From Gemmatimonadaceae bacterium (GTDB lineage Bacteria; Gemmatimonadota; Gemmatimonadetes; Gemmatimonadales; Gemmatimonadaceae): a stretch of DNA of 64,000 nucleotides. The notes beneath the pieces are model-generated. The model did no database searches. It was not told the DNA's origin and saw nothing but the letters and a program-made list of their open reading frames with translations. A program made the translations under genes and the position numbers. The DNA lies in NCBI GenBank assembly GCA_030835125.1, contig JAUQWM010000033.1, forward strand, positions 161,009 to 225,008, written 5' to 3'. Shown here in pieces: positions 58,214 through 64,000 of the stretch (positions within the stretch are counted from its first letter, which is position 1; each line of letters begins with the position of its first letter).

Positions 58214-60569
58214 CGAGTCGCGGCGCTTCATCACCACGACGATCGAGGTCGAGGGGCGCGAGGAGACGAAGGTCGTCGAGCTCCCCGGCCGCGCGCTGGC
58301 ACCGTGGGAAGCGGACGCCGCGCTGGCGATCGTCGGGCATCCCGTCGCGCGCGTCGACGCGCTGGAGAAGGTCACCGGCGCCGCGGTGTACACCGCCGAC
58401 CGCGTCGCGCCCGGCATGCTCCACGCCGTGCTCGTGCGATCGACGATCCCGCGCGGGCGGGCCACGGTGGACCTCGAGCCGGCGCGGGGAGTGCCGGGTT
58501 TCATCGACGCGATCACGTTCAACGACCTCCCGTCCGGCAGCAAGCCGGTCCGTGCCGGTGGAGTGCGGTTCCTCGACCCCGACGTGACCTACGCGGGACA
58601 GCCGGTGGCCTGCGTGTGCGCCGAGACCTCTGGCCAGGCGCGGGCCGCAGCTCGCGCGGTGCGCCTGTCGTACGCACCGCTGCCCGGCGCGGTCACGGCG
58701 GCGCAGGCGATCGCCGGGGGGGCCCCGCCGGTGCGCGCGCGTGGGGGCAACGTGTCGCGTTCCTCGCCGGTCGAAGCGTCGCGTGGCGACGTCGAGCGCG
58801 GCCTGGCCGAGGCCGAGGTGGTGGTGCGGGGCCGGTACACCACGTCCAGCGCCCTGCACACGGCCATGGAGCCGCACGGCGCGCTGGCCGAGTGGCATGG
58901 CGACCAGCTCACGATCCACGAGGGGACCCAGGGCATCTTCGCGGTGCGCGACGAGGTGGCGGCGGCGATGGGGATCCCGCGGTCGCGGGTCCGCGTGGTG
59001 ATGGAGCACATGGGCGGCGGGTTCGGCGCCAAGAACCACGCCGGCGCGCACACGTACGCCGCCGCCTTCCTGGCCCGCCGCACGGGGCGGCCGGTGCGGT
59101 GCGTCCTCGACCGCGCCGGGGAGCAGGTCGACACGGGTCATCGCGCGCCCTGCACGATCGACGTGACGTTAGGCGCACGCCGGGACGGCACGCTCACCGC
59201 GATCGTGGCCGCAGCGCTGGTGGACCAGGGGATCTCGGGGTGGGAGGCGTCGACCACGAAGATCTTCCACGAGCTGTATGCGTGCCCGAACGTGCGGACG
59301 ACGGAAGTCTTCGCGCTCTCGAACACGCACGCCATGGCGGCGTTCCGCGGCCCGGGGCACACCGAGGGGGCGTTCGCGCTCGAGCGCGCGATGGACGAAC
59401 TGGCGCGCGAACTCGGGATGGACCCGCTGGCGTTCCGGCTGCGCAACCACGCGGACCACGACCAGGAGAAATCGCGGCCGTATTCGGGCGGCCCGTTGCG
59501 GCGCTGCCTCGAGGAGGGCGCGCGCCGTTTCGGCTGGGAAGGCCGACACGCGCGTTCGGAAGCTCCGGGGCGCGCGGAAACGATGCCGGGAATCGGCGAA
59601 CGGGCTGGTACCTTCCCGGCGGGGGGGCCCCCCCGGTGGCGGCGCGGCTTCGGGCTCGCCGCCCAGGTCTGGCCCGCCGGCGGAGGCCCGCCGGCCTATG
59701 CCACCGTCCGGCTCCACCCCGACGGTTCCGTCGACGTCCTCACCGGCACCCAGGACCTCGGCACCGGCGCCCGCACCATCATGGCCCAGGTGGCCGCCGA
59801 AGCGTTAGGCGCCCGCCTCGCCGACGTCCGCGTCATCCTCGGCGACACCGAGCGCACGCCCTACACGGGCAACTCCTGGGGGTCCATGACCACGCCCTCC
59901 GTCGCCCCGGCCGTGCGCATGGCGGCGGAAGAGGCCCGCCAGCACCTCCTCGAGGCGGCGTCCGAGGTCCTTGGCGTCGAGCGCGACCGGCTCGCCACCG
60001 GCGGCGGGATGATTACCCGGCGCGACGGCGGCGATCCCGTCCCCATCGCCGACATCACCTGCCGGCTGGGCGACGTCACCATCACGGGACATGGATCGCG
60101 GGGGCCGAACCAGCCCGGCGTGGCCTTCACGACCTTCGGCGCGCAATTCGCCGAGGTCGAGGTCGACACGGCGACCGGGCACGTGCGCGTCGTACGCATC
60201 ACGGCCGTCCACGACGTCGGGCGGGTGCTGAATCCGCTCCTCGCGCGCAGCCAGCTGGAGGGCGGGATCATCCAGGGGCTCGGCCTGGCGCTGTTCGAGG
60301 AGCGCATCATCGACGAGCGGCTGGGACGTCCGCTCACGACGGGCATCCACGACTACAAGGTCCCGACCATGGCGGACATTCCCGACATCGACGCCAGCTG
60401 CCTCGCAGCGGTCGACACGACCGCCAACCCGGTCGGCGCGCGGGGGCTGGCCGAGCCGCCGATCATCCCCACCGCGCCGGCGATCGCCAACGCGGTGGCC
60501 GACGCGTTAGGCGTCCCGGTGAACGACCTGCCGCTGGCGCCGTGGCGGATCCTCGGCGCGATTCGTTAG
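58206..60569 (+). CDS. Molybdenum hydroxylase large subunit (xanthine dehydrogenase family, Moco-binding)
   Basis: The 787-residue catalytic subunit starts at GTG 58206. Moco-binding motifs include MGGGFGAKNHAG, HAMAAFRGPGHTEGAFALER, TGTQDLGTGARTIMAQV and NSWGSMTTPSVAPAVRMA, and the catalytic Glu is expected in ARGLAEPPIIPTAPAIANA. The overall layout fits aldehyde oxidoreductase/xanthine dehydrogenase enzymes of the PaoC branch. The substrate is not known; aromatic or aliphatic aldehydes or N-heterocycles are possible. A Pro-rich loop (PAGGPPRWRRG) is encoded by G- and C-runs at 59,620-59,640. Confidence 0.93.
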   Translation: MPDESRRFITTTIEVEGREETKVVELPGRALAPWEADAALAIVGHPVARVDALEKVTGAAVYTADRVAPGMLHAVLVRSTIPRGRATVDLEPARGVPGFIDAITFNDLPSGSKPVRAGGVRFLDPDVTYAGQPVACVCAETSGQARAAARAVRLSYAPLPGAVTAAQAIAGGAPPVRARGGNVSRSSPVEASRGDVERGLAEAEVVVRGRYTTSSALHTAMEPHGALAEWHGDQLTIHEGTQGIFAVRDEVAAAMGIPRSRVRVVMEHMGGGFGAKNHAGAHTYAAAFLARRTGRPVRCVLDRAGEQVDTGHRAPCTIDVTLGARRDGTLTAIVAAALVDQGISGWEASTTKIFHELYACPNVRTTEVFALSNTHAMAAFRGPGHTEGAFALERAMDELARELGMDPLAFRLRNHADHDQEKSRPYSGGPLRRCLEEGARRFGWEGRHARSEAPGRAETMPGIGERAGTFPAGGPPRWRRGFGLAAQVWPAGGGPPAYATVRLHPDGSVDVLTGTQDLGTGARTIMAQVAAEALGARLADVRVILGDTERTPYTGNSWGSMTTPSVAPAVRMAAEEARQHLLEAASEVLGVERDRLATGGGMITRRDGGDPVPIADITCRLGDVTITGHGSRGPNQPGVAFTTFGAQFAEVEVDTATGHVRVVRITAVHDVGRVLNPLLARSQLEGGIIQGLGLALFEERIIDERLGRPLTTGIHDYKVPTMADIPDIDASCLAAVDTTANPVGARGLAEPPIIPTAPAIANAVADALGVPVNDLPLAPWRILGAIR

Positions 60570-60570
60570 G

Positions 60571-60882
60571 TCACTCGCGCCAGGCCGGCGGGGCCTCGGG
60601 CTTCCGGTGCAGTGCCGGGTTGTGGCGGTACAGCGTCGTCTTGCGGCCGATGACCTGGATCACCTCGGCCTGGCACTCGTCCGCCAGCGTGCTGGCCGTC
60701 TCGCGGACCGACAGCGGGGCGTTCCGCTCCACCTGCACCTTCACGAGCTCGCGCGCCTCGAGCGCCTCATCGAGGGACTGGAGGAGCGTCGCGGTGATGC
60801 CGTGGTGCCCCACGTGGACCGTGGCGCGCAGGTGGTGCGCCTCGGCGCGCAGCGCCGCGCGGTCCTTCCCGCGCATGCTCAC
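60571..60882 (-). CDS. yhbY: YhbY-family (CRM domain) RNA-binding protein
   Basis: The 103-residue protein has the CRM/YhbY fold: RAEAHHLRATVHVGHHGITA (with the HVG-x-GIT form of the GxxG loop), LEARELVKVQVERNAP and AEVIQVIGRKTTLYRHNP. The E. coli protein binds pre-50S ribosomes. It lies convergent to the hydroxylase, one base past its stop, and overlaps the M23 gene by 4 bp. Confidence 0.92.
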   Translation of the reverse strand: MSMRGKDRAALRAEAHHLRATVHVGHHGITATLLQSLDEALEARELVKVQVERNAPLSVRETASTLADECQAEVIQVIGRKTTLYRHNPALHRKPEAPPAWRE

Positions 60883-61517
60883 GGGCGCCCGCCCGATCGC
60901 GTCAGGTAGGGATGCGGGTTGACCGGTTCCCCGCCCCAGTATTGTCCCCGTCCGCGATAGAGCATGACCTGGAAGTGAAGGTGGGGAAGGTTTTTCGGGG
61001 CGTTGCCCGTGGTGCCGACGAAGCCGAGGACGTCGCCGCGCGCGACCTTCATGCCCTCGGCGAGCCCCTGCTGGTATCGCTCGAGGTGCGCGTAATAGTA
61101 GACGAACCGCTCCTCCGGGTCGAGTTGATAGATCGTGATCCCCCCAGCCTCGTTCTGCCGGAGCTTGAGGACCGTCCCGGCGTCGGCGGCGATGACGGGC
61201 GTGCCACGGGACGCCATGATGTCCACCGCGTCGTGCGTTCGTCCGCCGCGGGCGGCCGAATAGGAATCATGGATCCGCGATGGGTCAGCGCCCTGGACCG
61301 GGATGATCAGGTCCTTCGCGGCCAGCATTTCCTGGGGCGTCAGGGGACGCGCCAACTCGGCCGGGGTGACGCCTCGTGAGGCGGACGCTGGAGCGGGTTG
61401 CGGCTCGGGTCGCGTCGCTGGACGGGCTCGACTGCAGGCGCCAACCAGCAGCGCGAGCACCAGCGGCGCGACGCGGACCTTCGAGCTTATCGCCTGTGCA
61501 CTCACCGGAAACCCCAT
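60879..61517 (-). CDS. M23-family peptidase lipoprotein (LytM-like)
   Basis: The 212-residue protein starts at ATG 61517 and has a lipobox (LALLVGACSRA). The M23 zinc residues are in GRTHDAVDIMASRG (H-x3-D) and NLPHLHFQVM (H-x-H). Between them is FVYYYAHLERYQQGLAEGMK. The enzyme would cut peptidoglycan cross-bridges in the periplasm. It reads into yhbY. It is divergent from the FAD subunit gene. Confidence 0.92.
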   Translation of the reverse strand: MGFPVSAQAISSKVRVAPLVLALLVGACSRARPATRPEPQPAPASASRGVTPAELARPLTPQEMLAAKDLIIPVQGADPSRIHDSYSAARGGRTHDAVDIMASRGTPVIAADAGTVLKLRQNEAGGITIYQLDPEERFVYYYAHLERYQQGLAEGMKVARGDVLGFVGTTGNAPKNLPHLHFQVMLYRGRGQYWGGEPVNPHPYLTRSGGRP

Positions 61518-61594
61518 CGAGAAACTGGACGACCTGGGCGGGCGGGACGAAACTGCGCGAGCGGACCCGGGATGCGGGAAGGGACCCTGCTCCA

Positions 61595-62638
61595 ATGATG
61601 ACACAGGAGGTCGGGCCTACCAACCCATTCGGAACACTGGTAGGATCACTCAGGCAGCATGCCCCCTCGGTCACCCGCCTCGCCTTGGACTACCAGCGTC
61701 CCCACGACCTTCGCCGCGCCACGGAACTGCTGTCAGTCGAAGGTGCGCAGGCACTCGGTGGCGGAACCGACCTCCTGGTGACGATCCGGGAAGGCCTCGC
61801 CCGGCCTGAGCAACTCGTCGACCTCCGCGGCCTTCCCGGCATCGACACCATCCAGAGGACGGCGGGTGGCGGGGTCCGGATCGGCGCCGCCGCTGGCGTG
61901 GCTGCGCTCGCCGCCGACCAGACGATCCGCGAGCGGTTCCCCGCCCTCGCCATGGCCTGCGATTCCGTGGGGAGCCCCGCCCTGCGCAACATGGGAACGA
62001 TCGCGGGAAGCCTCTGCCAGCGGCCGCGCTGCTGGTACTTCCGGTCCGGCATCCCGTGCCTGAAGTCGACCGGGTCCACCTGCCCGGCGGTCGATGGCCA
62101 GAACCGGCACCTCGCGATCCTCGGCGGGGGACCCTGTCACGCCGTGCACGGCTCCGACCCGGCGGTGGCGCTGGTCGCGCTCGACGCGACGCTCCTCCTC
62201 GAGGGACCCCAGGGCGCGCGGTCGGTGCCGATCGCGGAGTTCTTCGTCCTGCCTGACCCCGACCCCCGCCGCGAGAACGTCCTCCTTCCCGGTGAGTTCA
62301 TCACCGCCATCGAGCTCCCGCACGACTCGTCAGGCGGACGCCAGCGCTACACCAAGGTCCTGCACCGCGGCGCCTGGGATTTCGCGCTCGCGTCCATCGC
62401 CGTCACCCGTCGCCTCGATGGCGGCGTCCGCCTCGTGCTCGGCGGCGTCGCACCCATGCCCTGGCGCGTGAATCCCTCGGTGGAGGAAGACGTCGCCTCG
62501 GCGCCGCTCGCCGACGACGACCTCGATGCCCTGGCGGACCGTGCGTTGTACGACGCCCGCCCGCTCTCCGACAACGACTACAAGGCCACCCTCGCGCGCA
62601 CGCTGCTCCGGGACGCCATGGCCTTCGCCGCCGCCTGA
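61595..62638 (+). CDS. Molybdenum hydroxylase FAD subunit with extra Cys cluster (PaoB-like)
   Basis: The 347-residue protein has the FAD motif GAQALGGGTDLLVTIREGLA and VGSPALRNMGTIAGSLCQRP. The next segment, RPRCWYFRSGIPCLKSTGST and then CPAVDGQNRHLAILGGGPCH, has four Cys spaced as in E. coli PaoB, which binds a [4Fe-4S] cluster. This favours a PaoABC-like aldehyde oxidoreductase. It lies 1 kb from the other two subunits, separated by convergent yhbY and the M23 gene. Start choice: two adjacent ATGs at 61595. Confidence 0.92.
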   Translation: MMTQEVGPTNPFGTLVGSLRQHAPSVTRLALDYQRPHDLRRATELLSVEGAQALGGGTDLLVTIREGLARPEQLVDLRGLPGIDTIQRTAGGGVRIGAAAGVAALAADQTIRERFPALAMACDSVGSPALRNMGTIAGSLCQRPRCWYFRSGIPCLKSTGSTCPAVDGQNRHLAILGGGPCHAVHGSDPAVALVALDATLLLEGPQGARSVPIAEFFVLPDPDPRRENVLLPGEFITAIELPHDSSGGRQRYTKVLHRGAWDFALASIAVTRRLDGGVRLVLGGVAPMPWRVNPSVEEDVASAPLADDDLDALADRALYDARPLSDNDYKATLARTLLRDAMAFAAA

Positions 62639-62662
62639 CGACCACCTCCTCCTGACACCCAA

Positions 62663-63946
62663 ATGAAGAAGCTCCTCGTGGTCATCGAGCGCGAGTACAT
62701 GGAACGCGTGCGCACGAAGTGGTTCCTCGTCGCGACGATCTTCGGCCCCGTCTTCTTCGGTGCCCTGATGTTCCTGCCCGCCTACATGACCACGCGCTCC
62801 GGCGCGTCGTCGGACGTGGCGCGCATCCGCATCATCGACGCCACCGGGACCGAGCTCGGGACCCTGGTAGCGGCGGAACTGAACGGCGGCCTGCTCGGCG
62901 ACACCTCGCTCACGCAGGTCACCGCGGTCCCGCCGTCGGGGATCGCCGATGCGGAATCGCTCGCCACCACCGCGGTCCGGCGCCGACAGGTGAAGGGATA
63001 CCTGGTCCTCGCGCCCGCGCTCTTCACGGGGGGCGGCGCCCGCTATGCCGGGCTGAACGCGACCGCGCTTGCCGACATGCGCCGCATCGAGAACGCCGTC
63101 TCGAGGGAAGTGATCGGACTCGAGCTCAAGCGCGCGGGCATGTCCACCGTCGAGGCCGACCGCCTGAAGCGCATGCGATTCACCATGCGCTCGGAGCGCC
63201 TGACCCTCTCGGGCCGCGGCGGATCGGGCAGCGTGAACCTCATCTTCGCGGCCGTCGTGGGCGTCCTGCTCTACATGACCATCCTCATGTACGGCCAGAA
63301 CGTCCTCAGGGGCGTCATCGAGGAGAAGCAGACGCGCGTCGCCGAAGTGGTCGTGTCGAGTATCAAGCCGACCACGCTGCTGGCCGGCAAGGTGCTCGGC
63401 GTGGGTGGCGTCGGGCTGACGCAGATGGGCATCTGGCTCGTCGCGTCGGTGCTCATGCTGCGGTATCGCGTGCCGGTGATGCGCGCGCTGGGACAGGATG
63501 CCACCCCCATCCCCATGCCGACCATCACGCCGACCCAGCTGGCCATCCTGCTGGTGTTCTTCCTGCTCGGCTACACGCTGTACTCGGCCCTGTTCGCGGC
63601 CGTGGGGGCCATGGTGAGCAGCGAGCAGGAAGCACAGCAGGCGCAGATGCCGGTGGTGCTGCTCCTCGTCGTTTCCATCATGTTCCTCCAGCCGGTGCTG
63701 CTGGAACCGGACGGTCGGCTCGCGCTCACGCTGGCGCTCCTGCCCGTGTCCTCACCGATCATGATGCCGCTCCGGATGAGTACCGTCGACGTGCCGCCAT
63801 GGGAGATCGGCCTCGCCCTGATCGGCCTGGTCGCGGCCGGGTACCTCGCCGTCTACTTCGCGGCCATCGTGTATCGGACCGGCCTGCTGATGCACGGCAA
63901 GCGCCCGACGCTGCGGGAGGTGTTCCGGTGGATCAAGGCGGCGTGA
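62663..63946 (+). CDS. ABC-2-type transporter permease (NatB-like)
   Basis: The 427-residue membrane protein has an N-terminal span (FLVATIFGPVFFGALMFLPA), a large outer loop (residues about 45-195) and five spans towards the C terminus (VNLIFAAVVGVLLYMTILMY, QMGIWLVASVLMLRY and others). RGVIEEKQTRVAEVVVSSIK is the signature of NatB/ABC-2 permeases. The ATP-binding partner is not in the window; it may lie to the right. It starts 24 bp after the FAD subunit but is probably unrelated to it. Confidence 0.9.
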   Translation: MKKLLVVIEREYMERVRTKWFLVATIFGPVFFGALMFLPAYMTTRSGASSDVARIRIIDATGTELGTLVAAELNGGLLGDTSLTQVTAVPPSGIADAESLATTAVRRRQVKGYLVLAPALFTGGGARYAGLNATALADMRRIENAVSREVIGLELKRAGMSTVEADRLKRMRFTMRSERLTLSGRGGSGSVNLIFAAVVGVLLYMTILMYGQNVLRGVIEEKQTRVAEVVVSSIKPTTLLAGKVLGVGGVGLTQMGIWLVASVLMLRYRVPVMRALGQDATPIPMPTITPTQLAILLVFFLLGYTLYSALFAAVGAMVSSEQEAQQAQMPVVLLLVVSIMFLQPVLLEPDGRLALTLALLPVSSPIMMPLRMSTVDVPPWEIGLALIGLVAAGYLAVYFAAIVYRTGLLMHGKRPTLREVFRWIKAA

Positions 63947-64000
63947 GTTGAGATGAGTTGAGAGTTGAGAGTTGAGAGTTGGGAGAGGCTCCTCTCAACT
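63947..64000. repeat. Heptamer tandem repeat with inverted arm at the right edge
   Basis: After the permease stop, TGAGAGT/GAGTTGA heptamers repeat several times. They end in AGTTGAGAG...CTCTCAACT, a 9-bp inverted repeat that reaches the window edge. This is the reverse of the heptamer next to csoR. Confidence 0.85.

Noticed and set aside
58304-60922. 872-aa ORF overlapping the molybdenum hydroxylase
   Set aside because: It is the +2 frame of the large subunit gene, rich in Arg/Gly/Pro, and carries on into yhbY antisense.

Overview
The window is a GC-rich (roughly two-thirds G+C by eye), densely coded bacterial chromosome segment with 58 protein-coding genes that I can support. There are no rRNA, tRNA or CRISPR sequences, insertion sequences or phage genes. 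The gene content points to a member of the Gemmatimonadota or a close relative: many ECF sigma/anti-sigma pairs, stand-alone TonB-plug-like lipoproteins, secreted M14 and PQQ enzymes, and CBM48-type surface proteins. This assignment is inference; no phylogenetic marker is present.

Region 1 (1-14,830, all minus strand) is a copper/silver resistance island. It is read from a promoter with a CsoR-like C-tract operator upstream of copZ. The order is copZ, copA, csoR, a small secreted Cys/His protein, an outer-membrane barrel, a secreted protein of unknown family, a CopC-CopD fusion, a SnoaL-like secreted protein, a second small Cys/His protein, then cusC-cusB-cusA and the start of a copB ATPase that runs off the left edge. 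The copB fragment is absent from the supplied ORF track. Many neighbours overlap by 4 bp.

Region 2 (14,830-23,700) holds an ECF sigma/zinc anti-sigma pair, pdxH, and a minus-strand run of a PQQ dehydrogenase, a kelch protein, an M14 peptidase, a small unknown and rsgA.

Region 3 (23,670-31,051, minus strand) is the most unusual unit. An ECF sigma factor is followed by a membrane protein with an AMPK/CBM48-type glycogen-binding domain, a secreted helical protein, a second secreted protein ending in a CBM48-like domain, a histidine kinase, a response regulator and a TonB-dependent receptor. A strong hairpin terminator closes the run. It looks like one glycan-linked envelope signalling and uptake module.

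Region 4 (31,280-46,690) carries metabolism: fadI-fadJ beta-oxidation, glpD, greA, deoC with an ALDH16-type double aldehyde dehydrogenase, a deoxyhypusine-synthase-like gene, a LOG-family gene, a phosphodiesterase, two related plug-like lipoproteins and queG.

Region 5 (46,690-64,000) has a matrixin-like protease, a second ECF/anti-sigma/PDZ operon, a candidate small RNA, a beta-lactamase-fold protein with a histone-H1-like tail, a MIP18/SufT gene, a GHL10 glycosidase, rnd, hydrolases, fdxA, a three-subunit molybdenum hydroxylase whose FAD subunit is separated from the other two by yhbY and an M23 lipoprotein, and an ABC-2 permease.

Two sequence-scale patterns cut across the genes. An octamer family GCCTRACG (reverse CGTYAGGC) is greatly over-represented and accounts for most TTA codons. 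Tandem heptamer repeats, often with an inverted partner, sit at gene ends.
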